64,000 nucleotides of DNA from Bactrocera neohumeralis (GCF_024586455.1 NC_065922.1:11094089-11158088); one strand, 5' to 3'. Counted from the first letter of the stretch, positions 11,412 through 23,538 are shown. Notes: generated by a model not told the origin, from the letters alone. Numbers and translations are program-made.

Positions 11412-13227
11412 TATTAGTCTGCAAAAAATTTTTCTGAAAGTTTATTCCAATTTTGAGGTGGCTGCTTTCAGTTTCTTTTTAAATTTCTCCCAAAAATGTT
11501 TATGAAACATATTCCATCATATTAAAATGCTCAAAGCTTCATCAGTCACAGACTATTTTCAATTCTAAAAAAATTTATTTGCTTGCAATTATTTAATAAA
11601 TCAAAAACATAACATTGCTTGTAGCTAGCATTAATTCACAACCAAAAATTCGGTTTATTTCGATACAGAAAAATGTAATAATTTTCTATATTCGCAAAAA
11701 ACATGTGTCGACATATATATGCTTACAAGCAAAAAACATTATTAGCTTTAGTCGCGTTCACTATTATATGTTATATATTGTGCATACTGTTTTCGCAATC
11801 TAAAAGCCAATTTAAAGTTTCGACCAACGCAAGTGTTGTTGTGCGTTACGAAACAAAAAGAAAAAACAAATAAAGAAAATCAAAATTCGAAAGCACTAGA
11901 AATTCCATTCGCTTAAAAGCTTCAGCTCGATTTCGTCAACAATTAAAATGCTCTCGATTCACGCCATATATGCTAAGGTTGTGCTATGAGTGCACAAATG
12001 GGTGTCACACACACACTCAGACAAAGTGCCACTGAAACCAATTTTGCTTTGTGCGAAAATATTTATAAAATTCGCCGAATCACGAGAGTTCATAAATTTT
12101 GGTTTTATCAGCAGAAAGTTTTCACCACGTTGGCTTCGCTTATCAAATATTTAAATAAATATTTTTATGTATGTGCAGTGATGAGAATAAATAATTGCCT
12201 TGGGGTATACGAATACATATGCAAATATTATGCAAATATTAAACAAGCTGCACAGGGTAAGGGAGTTTTTTAGTTTCCAAAAACACATGAATGCACACAT
12301 AGTATTTAAACATGTATATGATATGCGATAAAAACCGAAAAACATTTTTGTAGCAACATTTTACCTGATGTTACTCTGCGTGTCAGCATATTTTAATATT
12401 TAGATTGTTAGCATTAAACTGCATGTTTTAGCAGCTTTGAAAACTTTGCTTGAGTTGCAGTGTTAAAAAAATGCTGGTGTTAAGCTGCAACAATAATTAA
12501 TTTAAATTTTGAAAGGATTCCAAAACCTAATGACAAACTTTTATACAGCTCATTTTGCTTAGCAGAGTTGCATCAGACGGTTAATTATGTATTAACGGGA
12601 ATATGTTTTGCTTTAGTTATAAATAATAATGTAATCACAAAAAAAAAACAAAAATTATTGTTATTATATATTATATATAAGAATTACATATAAAAAATTT
12701 GCTTCATTGAGTTGAAAATATGCGAAAAGTATGCTGCGACTGAAGAGGTTACTCATACGCAATGTCAAACATGTGTCTTCTAAAAGAAGTGGGGGGCAAC
12801 AAAAAACGATTTAAGCAGAAGCTATATTTTGTTAAGTTTTTGTTCTATAGTTGTAATCTCGATAACACAGCAACAAAATAGGAAATTGTCGAAATGAAGT
12901 CTTAGTTATGTGTTCCCTAAACTGATGATGTCAAATGGGCAATGTATTGAGAAATATTAACCGCTGGTTTCAAGAACTATTTGATATAGTAAATAACTAT
13001 AATAAGTAATAAAATAAAATATTAAGCGGAAATTGAACTTAGATACAGCATAAAAAGGTATAGCTTATCACTTAACAGCTGATATCAGCTGATTATTTCC
13101 CTACAGAAACAGATAATTCGATTAGCTTTAGACCAACAGTATAAAATCTAATTTTATCGCAGCAAATGTCTACTTTAATAATTATTTTTTTAATTAATCT
13201 AACTTTTCTTCCCGATTTCTGAGCCAA
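11412..13227. other. Non-coding, no recognisable feature
   Basis: Open frames of 60-95 codons here are chance (no domain, low-complexity Lys/Tyr/Ile content). An A run and ttattatatattatata lie near 12640-12680. No TE similarity was recognised. Confidence 0.45.
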
Positions 13228-13617
13228 AGCGCAAACAAGATCGGAATCAAGTTCTTGTATGGAAAACTTTTGCATTTGACGTGGTATCTTCATAAAAGTT
13301 GGCACAGGTTATTTTCTAAGATAATAATGTAATATACGAAGAAATTGTTCAGATTGGCTTATAGCATATAGCTGCTATACAAACTGAACGATCGGAATCT
13401 AGTGCTGGTATGAAAAATTTTTGCATTTGACAAGATATGTTCACGAAATTTGGTATACATTATTTCTAAGGCAACAATATAATCTACGAAAAAATTGTTC
13501 GGAGGGGATTTCTATAGCATATAGCTTCCATACAAACTGAACACATAGTTACTAAAAAAAATACACCCGTGAAGGGTATATTAGCTTCGGTGCAGCCGAA
13601 TTAACGTTTTTTCTTTT
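13228..13617 (-). mobile_element. mini-me/DINE-like fragment
   Basis: Reverse-orientation copy. On the minus strand it begins with the hairpin ttcggctgcaccgaa (13587-13601) and taatatacccttcacgggtg, followed by two gatcgttcagtttgtat...agctatatg units. It lacks the (GTCY)n tract and the tail. It directly abuts the tatactctcgcaac element at 13618. Confidence 0.78.
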
Positions 13618-14742
13618 TATACTCTCGCAACAAAGTTGCTAAGGAGAGTATTATAGTTTTGTTCACATAACGGTTGTTTGTAAGTCCTAAAATTAAAAGA
13701 GTCAGACATAGGGTTATATATACCAAAGTGATCAGGGTGATGAGTAGAGTTGAAATCCGGATGTCCGTCCGTCCGTGCAAGCTGTAACTTGAGTAAAAAT
13801 TGAGATATCATGATGAAACTTGGTGCACGTATTTCTTGGCTCCATAAGAAGGTTAAGTTCGAAGATGGGCAAAATCGGCCAACTGCAACGCCCACAAAAT
13901 GGCGAAAACCGAAAACCTATAAAGTGTCATAACTAAGCCATAAATAAAGATATTAAAGTGAAATTTGGCACAAATGATCGCATTAGGGAGGGGCATATTT
14001 GGACTAAACTACTATAGCTATGTCAACCAAACTTTATAGAGTCGTTTCCTTCAGGCATTTCCATACACAGTTCAAAAATGGAAGAAATCGGATAATAACC
14101 ACGCCCACCTCCCATACAAAGGTTATGTTGAAAATCACTAAAAGTGCGTTAACCGACTAACAAAAAACGTCAGAAACACTAAATTTTACGGAAGAAATGG
14201 CAGAAGGAAGCTGCACCCAGGCTTTTTTGAAAAATTGAAAATGGGCGTGGCCTCGCCCACTTATGGACCAAAAACCATATCTCAGGAACTACTCAACCGA
14301 TTTCAATGAAATTCAGTATATAATATTTTCTTAACACCCTGATGACATGCACGAAATATGGGTGAAATCGGTTTGCAAAATTTCACTTTAATATCTTTAT
14401 TTATGGCTTAGTTATGACACTTTATAGGTTTTCGGTTTCCGCCATTTTGTGGGCGTTGCAGTTGGCCGATTTTGCCCATCTTCGAACTTAACCTTCTTAT
14501 GGAGCCAAGGAATACGTGTACCAAGTTTCATCATGATATCTCAATTTTTACTCAAGGTACAGCTTGCACGGACGGACGGACGGACGGACAGACAGACATC
14601 CGGATTTCAACTCTACTCGTCACCCTGATCACTTTGGTATATATAACCCTATATCTGACTCTTTTAATTTTAGGACTTACAAACAACCGTTATGTGAACA
14701 AAACTATAATACTCTCCTTAGCAACATTGTTGCGAGAGTATA
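13618..14742. mobile_element. tatactctcgcaac element rearranged into a long inverted repeat
   Basis: Left part (13618 to about 14376) is colinear with the copy at 20490-21560, including tccgtccgtccgtgcaagct, atgatgaaacttggt, cctataaagtgtcataact and the gggcgtgg segments. The last ~365 bp (14377-14742) are the left arm repeated in inverse orientation, so the element ends in two inverted copies of its own 5' end. Open frames here (13617-13895 minus, 14472-14756 plus) are the same low-information sequence read in mirror image. Confidence 0.88.
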
Positions 14743-14849
14743 AAAAAATCCTTTAAATCACTCCTCCACAACTAACTTGTAGTTGTAAACAAATTTTTTG
14801 TCGAATAAACATACGTACATACATATTTATATGAAATTGTTCAGGCGTT

Positions 14850-16170
14850 AATATGTTGCTCATACGCTCCCATTTGCTGTATTATCACATATTTGCTTTA
14901 CGTAGAGTTATTTAAATCTGTGTTTTAAAAATAGTTTTAGTTCGTTATAATATAGGCATAGTTAGTCAAAGTATTATACGAAATAAAAAAAGGTGGTAGC
15001 ACTAAAAAATAGCAGAAATTTATTGCATTTACTATTGTACACTAAAAATAACTTTAATTCAAGCAATAGCACAAACAAAGTTAGTTAAAATATTCTACGC
15101 AGTTAAAAAAAGTGGCAACGCCAAAAAAGTACACAAATATTATTGCATATAAATATACACTAAAAATATTTTTAATTCAATGTAATTTACATAAGTCTAT
15201 ATGATTCCCGATTTTAGGAAAAAGGTGGCAACGTTTACCAAAAAGTCATAGAAAATTATTGAAATTATATACTTTACTTAAAAAAAAAAAAAATTTATTT
15301 GTAGTAATATACAAATACTAGTTAGTCGAAATATATTTTTAAAAAAGGCGGCAACACTTACAAACAAAAGCATCACAAAAGATGTCGGCATTTTTATACC
15401 AAACAATAGCTTTTATTCAAGCAATAGTATAAACAAAGTTAATTGAAATATTCTAGGCAATTAAAAAAAGTGGCAACACTTAAAATATTAACAGACAAAC
15501 AGTGCATTTATATGCACTAAACATAATTTTAACTCATGGTATTATAATATAAATCTAACTAATTTCCAATTTTTCGAAAAGGTGGCAACGCTTACCAAAA
15601 TGTCATAAAAATTGGTATATTTACATATTGTACATACATACCTATATACTCAGTGTATAGTAAATTTTAATATATTATAAGGTACTAATATCAGTTAGTC
15701 GAAACATTCTACGTATTTTTAAAAAAGGTGGCAACGCTTACAAACAAAAGACATCGCAGAAAATATGTGCATATATACCAAAAATAACTTTAATTCATTT
15801 TAAACTAAAAGTTATTCAAAATATTTTATGCAGTTTAAAAAAGTGGCAACACTTACAAAAGAAAATCATAGATAATCATTGCATTTTTGTATATATACTA
15901 AAATACAAGCAGCTTTAATTAATTTAAATTAAGCCAATTAGTCAAAATATTCCATGCAATTTAAAAAAAGGTGGCAACACTTACAAAAGAAAAAAAAAAA
16001 CTAAAAACTACTGGTTGGCATAAAAATAACTTTTATTCATTATATAGGCATACCTAGTGAAACTATTCCCCGCTTTTGCAAAAAAGGTGGCAACACTCTG
16101 AATAAAAAAATGTAAAATATTGTTGCATTTCACGAGCAACTTTAGCAGCCAACGTTAACTGCTAATTATA
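14850..16170 (+). repeat. Ten-unit GGTGGCAACACTTA tandem array (unit 113-145 bp)
   Basis: The core aaaaaaggtggcaac(a/g)ctta appears near 14991, 15108, 15221, 15345, 15468, 15581, 15726, 15840, 15970 and 16085. Spacing ranges 113-145 bp. Between cores the text repeats attgcat, tatacactaaaaataacttt and aattca(ag)caatag-like words. Units are diverged, so the array is old. Its flanks match the single unit at 8.4 kb. Confidence 0.88.
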
Positions 16171-16264
16171 TAACACAATTACTACTTTGCTAACGGGAAA
16201 GTGTAAAAAAATCGGAGGCGGTAGTTAAAAAGTTAAACTATATGTAGTATATACTTGTACATAT

Positions 16265-16346
16265 ACACGTTGGTGGTACGTGGATATATATTTTTGTATT
16301 TTGTACGGATATATGTATATATCCATGTACCACCAACGTGTACACA
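16265..16346. repeat. Inverted repeat / hairpin, ~28-bp arms
   Basis: The left arm tacacgttggtggtac plus gtggatatata pairs with the right arm tatatatccatgtaccaccaacgtgta across a ~25-bp A/T-rich loop. There are only one or two mismatches. It could be a MITE end pair or a secondary-structure element. No gene is nearby. Confidence 0.78.
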
Positions 16347-16447
16347 TATAATTAAATAATTACGGTTTCGAATGCGCATTCAATCTTTGAAAATCAACTC
16401 TGACAAATGCCATGTAACCGCCAACCTGTATTATTTCATATGTATTC

Positions 16448-16936
16448 TCATATACCGTTGCTTCGGTAGAAATAATTTCCATGCTCGGCGAAATTCTCAT
16501 TTAATCTCATTTTGTCATTTTGCAACTTCACGCACATAATTGTTGTTGCACTTTGTAACCACTTTGTAGTTCTGCCATTAGCAACGGTAATTTTGTTGCA
16601 ACTAATCGCAGAATATATTCTACCGCTCGGCAAATGAAAACGATTAAAGCGGGTTCCTCTAAAGGCAAATATCACCACAGGCAAGTCGCGCTTCGTTTCC
16701 CCTTTGAAAATTAATCTTAGTTGTGCAGTCGTAACGCTCGCATCCACTGCATAACGGTGCGGTATGTTTCGTTTAAGCCTTATAAATTTCCGAATGCAAA
16801 ATGATGCGTGTGGAGTGCATATTAGGGTGCGTTCGTGGTGTTTTAGGAACAAAATTCGCGCTCTCTCTCTTTCTTCACTAAAGTTGTTCGAAACTTGGCT
16901 GCGCAGAAAATGAAGTAGAGCCATAGAAGTCATCAC
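16448..16936 (-). CDS. Uncharacterised 162-codon open frame
   Basis: An uninterrupted minus-strand frame of 162 codons in a locally GC-richer patch. It starts MMTSMALLHFLRSQVSNNF and contains RNIPHRYAVDASVTTAQLRL. I recognise no domain and see no transposase or host family. The length is unusual for this AT content, but no splice sites or matching antisense element support it. It may be chance or an unrecognised exon. Confidence 0.2.
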   Translation of the reverse strand: MMTSMALLHFLRSQVSNNFSEERERARILFLKHHERTLICTPHASFCIRKFIRLKRNIPHRYAVDASVTTAQLRLIFKGETKRDLPVVIFAFRGTRFNRFHLPSGRIYSAISCNKITVANGRTTKWLQSATTIMCVKLQNDKMRLNENFAEHGNYFYRSNGI

Positions 16937-18529
16937 AGTTGGAGTATTACTTGAAGAATTCAGACAGAAATTGACAATTATTAGTTTGAAATTAGGAGAA
17001 ATATAAATTTCATCAACATTTTGATCTGAAGACTATATCAAAATTTTTGTCATCAAGAAAACAATATAAGCTAAAAAATAAGCAAACATTTTTTTCTAAA
17101 ACAATTTTGAATATCCTTACTATAGGTTGTTATGGTTGCACTCATACAAGTACATATCTGTGTATAGTATATGTATACACATTAAAATTGTGTTAATTAG
17201 AGAGCAACATTGGCTGCAATGTAATTTCATTACTGCAGCTGGTTTTCACTGACATTAAATAGTTAACACAATACAGCGCTACAGCTGTGGTTAATTTCAA
17301 TTGAATATTTGATATGTTTCATAAACATAAATATCCAACAATATAGACATAAATTTCAGGTGTGAAGAAAATTTTTCAATTGAAAGTTTGAATAACTCAT
17401 GTGCTGTTCTCAGCTGTGCATTTTTCCCTCGAAAAACCTCTTTTGTGGTTTTAGGAATACTGAAAAGTTCAAGAAAATCTAGAAAGGACTCAATAATAAT
17501 ATAATATTATAAAACTTATAAATATACAAAATATTTAAAAAGCTTAAGAACCTTGAAAGTTTGATATATTTTTCAGTAGCTGTGAAACTTTTAAAATTTA
17601 TTTAGAGCGGCCAGTATAGCCTTGCCAAAAAAAATTATTCTTGTTATGTTTAAATAAAATGCATTTTAGGTTCTTGGAAATATTACTTATTGGCAAATAA
17701 ATAGTTGGAGGCCGTCTGCTCTTTACAAAAAATTTAAGCGTTTTTTCAAATCTAAACTATGAAACGATTTGACTTGAAGCTTTAACTATACAGTCAAGAT
17801 AACATCATCTAATAAAACACAATACATATTTTCTATTAATGGAATTTTTTTCCAAGCTTTAGTAGCAAACGAGCAGTAACGTTTTCTTTGGTCAACAATT
17901 TTTTGTATTTTTTTTTAAAGAAATAAACGATTAGGGAAGACTTTTAAAAAAGGACACGCGAACAAGCATTGAGCAGGTTAAATTCAAACTTTTGGTTAAA
18001 ATAAACTTTTGTGTAAAAATAAACTCTAAACATCAGCTTAATAAAATCATATACAATTCTGTTAAAATTTGAAGGATAAAAACTTATTTAAATTTTCTTA
18101 AATTTGGGTTATATACAAGTACATGTAACATGTGATGAGTGAAGCGTTTGGCAAACTCAAACTTGTTTCAAAGTTGAATATATTTAAATAAAATATTATT
18201 TTCCGATTTCTTGATATTATATTTTTTCTTATGCGTGCAAATTCTTGGCAGGTACCAGAATGGAAACGGTGCTTGAGTTTATCAAAAAGAAGCATGAATT
18301 TTCATGAAAACCGGATGTTGTTCCAGGATCATCTCTATAAGTTAGCAGTTTCTATCTTTTTGTACAAAGCTTTCGATTCAGTGACAGTATCTTAAGTAAA
18401 TAAAAGCAAGTCATGTTTTCATATGATTGTTTATCTTCATAAAGGAAACTTGGAAAACTATGTTTTTAATACATTTTTGTTTCACATTATGGTAGATATT
18501 ACCAAATCCTTTACTATACCTTGAAACAG

Positions 18530-18725
18530 AGTATACTAAGTGCTGTGAATTTTGTAACACCCAAAAAGAAACACAAGATACGTTGTAAAATACGAGTATA
18601 AGGTATACCTCCCTTCTGTCGGTCTAAACATAGGCGATATCGAACTGAAATTTCGCACACCCCCTTTTGCCCACATGGATCTGCTCATTTGTTGGAATCA
18701 CCGATTTTGGATCTACAATATCTGA
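18530..18725 (-). mobile_element. mini-me/DINE-like tail relic
   Basis: On the minus strand ttctttttgggtgttacaaa and ttcacagcacttagtatac correspond to the mini-me tail (gggtgttacaaacatcgtgac). The adjoining part has gatatcgcctatg and cagatccatgtgg-like text typical of the region before the (GTCY)n tract. Degraded. Confidence 0.5.
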
Positions 18726-18789
18726 AGAAATTGTTTATATCGAAAAAAAAACGACTTTTTTCATAATTTTAAAACTTTTAATTTATTCT

Positions 18790-19765
18790 TCACAATCTAC
18801 ATATGTGAATTACAATCTGAAATCCCTTTATCCCAGTACACTTTTGTCAAGGTTTTTGTCAATCCTCAAAACAGTTGTTAAATTCAATTTCCGGAATATC
18901 CTTTCAATGTCTTCAATTGATTCAAAACGGTTTCTCCGAAGCCGTTGTTTGAGTTTGCTAAATAGTCAGAAGTCCTATATGTCCTATATGTTGCGAATAC
19001 GATGGTTGCGGCTCAATATTGTTTGAAAATTTGGCGAAGAATCAATGCAGTATGCAGCGGTGCCGTATCGTGGTGTAAAAACCAAAAGTTGTCGGCGCAT
19101 AATTCCGACCTCGTTTCACGAATAGCTTCGCTCTAATGACACATAACACTCAAATAATATTCCTTGTTGACAGTTTGCCCGGTCAGAAACAATTCGAAAT
19201 TCACCACACCTCAATAATCGAAGAAAACTGTCAAATAACCTTGATTTTTGACCTGCTTTGACGTGGTTTTTTTCGACTTCGGCTCACCTTTGCATTGATA
19301 TTCGGCTAATTGGTCGTCGCACAGATCCCAGACTCATTGCCAGTAAAAATATATTTCATGGCTTCCTGGTAGGCGGAAAGCATTGCTTCACAGACGTTAA
19401 CGCAATGCTGATTTTTCGAAAAAATTTTGTGATTTTTTGAACAATCATGCTTTCACTTTCCTTAGGCCCAAAATAATCTTTCAAAATGGGGTTTTAACTG
19501 TTCTCTGACGATTAATCGTCGATTTTCCTTCCTTCCTAACTTTCCTTTATTTTATTGGCGTGATGATCATCAGTTGCCAACGCGTTCTCGACCTTCGCTG
19601 AGTAATTTGCACCAATCAAAATACTTGCTCGCGACAAATAATTAGCACCGAAGACCGTTTCCAACATTCCGAACGTTTCGGTAACAGAAATTTGATTCCG
19701 CTCACAAAATTTAATGGAACTTCTTTGTTAAATAATTTCACTCATCGTAAAAATCGTCGAATGCC
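18790..19765 (-). pseudogene. Mariner transposase relic
   Basis: The minus strand begins near 19750 with MSEIIQQRSSIKFCE-like N-terminal text and SVTETFGMLETVFGANYLSR. It continues, with stops and frameshifts, to NFWFLHHDTAPLHTALILRQ (about 19000-19080), the second-Asp region of mariner transposases, and a decayed C-terminus. It shares the same N-terminal sequence as the relic at 43.86-44.5 kb, so both belong to one family. Confidence 0.75.
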
Positions 19766-20039
19766 TTTTATGTACTTCAGAAAGACAAGCGAGTACCAAA
19801 TGCTAATGATTATTTTGAAGCAACTTCTGGCACATACATATGTCACTGGCAGTCATGCCAACATAGAGAATTAAAAGTCTTACTATATTTTGCCCACAAA
19901 GATCACACAAAGTGATCGGTAAAAATCAAGTTTTTAAAGAGTTTGTGTAGGCTATTATAACGCTTTTAATTAAAATTAAAAAAAAAAAAGTTATACAATG
20001 TTTTCATTGAATACTTTATACCGGAGATACAGGGTTTTC

Positions 20040-20489
20040 CAATAAGAGAGATATGACTTATTTTCAAGAAAAAAATACTAATTCTTAAGGAAACTTAAAT
20101 ATTTTGTATTTAATGTGAATTACAATAGATACCATTAATTTTCGAATATACCATTATTCAACTTCTTTTGCAGTTACGAATTTGATGAACCCAAATTTCG
20201 AGTACTTTTTCCACTAAATCAAGTCGTATGTATCACGAATATAACGTTCAATATTGACTTCTAAAACTTGAAAAGAGTCCGGTTTATTGCTAAAGACCAA
20301 TAACTGCAAATAACGCCGCAAGAAGTAGCCTAATGCTGTTAAATCGCAACTTCTTGGAGGCCATGCAATGTCACAATTTCTTGAAATAATCGAATCTCCA
20401 ATCTTTTCTTGCATTAATTCGGTTGTTGCACGTGCTGCGCGGCACGTAGGCCATTCTTGTATGAATCAGATGTTGCCAAGGTCAATTTT
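20040..20489 (-). pseudogene. DUF4817/DDE_3-type transposase, C-terminal half (split element)
   Basis: The minus strand reads EWPTCRAARATTELMQEKIG and ISRNCDIAWPPRSCDLTALG then YFLRR, the end of the DDE domain of a Tc1/mariner-superfamily transposase whose N-terminus is DUF4817. The presumed element end is tacagggttttccaataag near 20030-20050. The rest of the gene lies at 21560-22240, separated by the element at 20490-21560. Confidence 0.8.
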
Positions 20490-21560
20490 TATACTCTCTC
20501 AACAAAGTTGCTAAGGAGAGTATTATAGTTTTGTTCACATAACGGTTGTTTGTAAGTCCTAAAACTAAAAGAGTCAGATATAGGGTTATGTATACCAAAG
20601 TGATCAGGGTGGCGAGTAGAGTTGAAATCCGGATGTCTGTCTGTCCGTCCGTCCGTCCGTCCGTGCAAGCTGTAACTTGAGTAAAAATTGAGATATCATG
20701 ATGAAACTTGGTACACGTATTCCTTGGCTCCATAAGAAGGTTAAGTTCGAAGATGGGCAAAATCGGCCCACTGCCACGCCCACAAAATGGCGGAAACCGA
20801 AAACCTATAAAGTGTCATAACTAAGCCACAAATAAAGATATTAAAGTGAAATTTGGCACAAAGGATCGCATTAGGGAGGGGCATATTTGGACGTAATTGT
20901 TTTGTTAAAGTGGGCGTGGCGCCGCCCCCTAGTTTTTTGTACATTTCTCGGAAACTACTATAGCTATGTCAACGAAACTTTACCGAGTCATTTCCTTCAG
21001 GCATTTCCATATACAGTTCAAAAATGGAAGAAATCGAATAATAACCACGCCCACCTCCCATACAAAGATTATGTTGAAAATCACTAAAAGTGCGTTAACC
21101 GACTAACAAAAAACGTCAGAAACACTAAATTTTGCGGAAGAAATTGCAGAAGGAAGTTGCACCCAGGCTTTTTTTTAAAAATTGAAAATGGGCGTGGCCT
21201 CGCCCACTTATGGACCAAAAACCATATCTCAGGAACTACTAGACCGATTTCAATGAAATTCGGTATATAATATTTTCTTAACACCCTGATGACATGTACG
21301 AAATATGGGTGAAATCGGTTCACAACCACGCCTTCTTCCAATATAAAGCTATTTTGAATTCCATCTGATGCCTTTTCTGTATAATACGAGTATATATGTA
21401 CATTAGGAACCAATGATGATAGCGGAATAAAACTTTACAAAAGTACGGTATTTGAAAAATATGTAAATGACGGATAATGAAATCTCGATTATTACTTTAT
21501 CATGCGAGAGTATAAAATGTTCGCTGACACCCGAACTTAGCCCTTCCTTACTTGTTTTCA
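20490..21560 (+). mobile_element. tatactctcgcaac element, complete copy
   Basis: Starts tatactctctcaacaaagtt and has a (GTCC)n tract at about 20637-20665 and several gggcgtggc-type repeats (e.g. 20911, 21190). It ends gcgagagtata, a decayed hairpin ttcgctgacacccgaac, then ttagcccttccttacttgtttt. The terminal hairpin followed by a fixed end is reminiscent of non-autonomous Helitron-like elements; that class is inference. It sits inside the DUF4817-type transposase. Confidence 0.82.
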
Positions 21561-22245
21561 ATTGTGGTTATAAAAAGTTGGTTACCATTCATCAATACCG
21601 CTCTCCATTGTTAGTAACCACATCAAACTGTCAATTAGGGTGAATGTAATTGTTGTTTATGAATCATTTGTGGATTTTCCTCGCATCAGAATTGACAGTT
21701 TTGTTTATTTATCGCACCATTCAGATGAAAGTGAGCCACATCGCAGATGATGATATTCTTAAAAAATCGTTATCGCTTTCAAGTTGTTTCAAGGCAAAAA
21801 TACCAAATTCACGTCGTTTATGGTAGTCCAATGGCTTCAGTTCTAAAGTGAGAACAATTTTATATGGATGCAAGCCCAAATTCTTTCTCAAAATTCACCA
21901 GATTGTAGTTTAAGACAGTTCCAATTCTTGAGAACGTCTTGCAATCGACAAATTGCGGTCTCCAGCAACACTTTCCTGAATGGCAAATATTTTCATTACT
22001 TCGTGCGGTTCTTTCTCTTATTGGCATTTGAACTTCATGTTAAGAAAATCTATGCTCGAAATTTTCAACAATTTGATAAATAGCGAGCACAGATGGACGA
22101 TTATTACGGCCATAAAATGGCGAAAGCCCACGAAAAGTTGCAATTGGAGAACGATTATTTAAAAATTGTTCTTTCGTATATCTTTCCATGATGAAATTGT
22201 TAACATTATTGAATATAATGAAAAAAAACCATCTCATGACATATT
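21561..22245 (-). pseudogene. DUF4817/DDE_3-type transposase, N-terminal and middle part (split element)
   Basis: The minus strand starts MERYTKEQFLNNRSPIATFR (22190-22130), continues YGRNNRPSVLAIYQIVENFE (DUF4817 helix-turn-helix) and, after stops and frameshifts, reaches CDVAHFHLNGAINKQNCQF and NPQMIHKQQLHSP (about 21650-21760). These precede the C-terminal part at 20040-20489 in normal gene order. Confidence 0.8.
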
Positions 22246-22689
22246 AAAAATGGCCGAAACGACACTTAGAACTCAAATCATCCCTTCTCACACACACACA
22301 TTTCACTTGCATATCACCGCATTTCAAGTGTTTCTGCACGCGTAACTTCTTATAAATGATGGATGGTGGCAAGTGGTGCCTATCGGGGGCGATCACCGTT
22401 TCATTTTTATTAGCACACTTCCTTTGCATGAACTTCTTGGAAAAATACGCCGCCTACAGACACACACGCGTGTCAGACGCATGTAAAAATAAACCAGTCT
22501 GCCGCTAACCGCCTGCGGATAGTCGCTAAGAAGCATGCGATCACAATCAGTAAATTACGAGCACCCACTCGGCATGGCGGAAACGTGTCGGACATGAAAA
22601 TAAACTGCTGCGTGCGAATACTAACGGTAACTAGCTTGCTGAAAGACATTCCGCTGAATATTAAATGATATTAGGCCATTCACGCAAGG

Positions 22690-22960
22690 CGTTACATTCA
22701 CATAACTTACATAAATATGCTTGTGCATGTGTGTGTTTGTGTTGTTATCGTGGCATTTATCAGCAGGAAGAGATTTTCACTGCAATGCTGAGAAAATGAG
22801 AGACTCGCGGCTTTAAGATGACGAAACTGGTGATTTGTATGCATGAAAATGCGTGCTTGCAAGCGTAAACCTGTACGTAAATACATGCACACATACATAC
22901 TTGCACGCATACTTGCATACATACATCCTTACACGCATATATACACACATACAGAGAGAA
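22690..22960. repeat. (CA)/(CATA)-rich low-complexity tract
   Basis: Repeated tacatacttgcacgcatact-like and acacacatacag text, with tgtgtgtttgtgt at its left edge. This produces overlapping Cys/Tyr/Met-rich open frames on both strands that are not genes. Confidence 0.65.
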
Positions 22961-23538
22961 ATACAGTGGTGCTGCGTATTTGGTCGCAATTTCTCACTTG
23001 GCGTGCGAAAAATAATTTAATCAACAAGTCTGCGCAATCACCATAAAGGTGTCAGCGCCTGTGTTGCCGCCGCTGCAGCGTACTTACAATTTTGTTTACC
23101 GTTATCCGCACTGAGGTACCTGAAGTAAGGCATACCACAGTGCTGCGGTTATTTATTTATAACTCGGTGTATAATCGAAGGTGCTCAAAGTTAATAATAT
23201 ATGTGCAAGCGTTTAAGTCGTATGAAAGTCTACGCCGAAAGCTCGTGCTTTACTCGCTTCCAACACGCTGACTACGAGCGCCGTGGCGTGGCACAAAGGC
23301 GCACCGACAACAGCTGCGTGACGCACGCAAGTCTGAAGCGTAAACTAAAATGTGCCATTATGCCGGTGAACACATACAAGTATGCATGTGTGTGTGTATG
23401 TGTTATATAAGAGAGGGCACAATGTTAATGTGTTGATAATCAGGGTTAAATAAGCGGTGGCTTGTGCTATAACAACGCTAATTCGATTTTCATAACAAAA
23501 TGAAAACACATGAAAGCAATAATGCCCAAAACACAACG

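Noticed and set aside
14850..16170. CRISPR-like array
   Set aside because: Repeats are diverged, spacing is irregular, spacers are related to each other, and this is a eukaryotic genome.
20482..20760. 92-codon frames in the tatactctcgcaac repeats as a protein
   Set aside because: The same text appears inverted at 14472-14756 and elsewhere; it contains the TGRTDGQTD microsatellite translation and no conserved enzyme motif.
22707..22948. Cys/Met/Tyr-rich frames as secreted peptides
   Set aside because: They translate a (CATA)/(CA) repeat in several frames; no signal peptide or conserved spacing.
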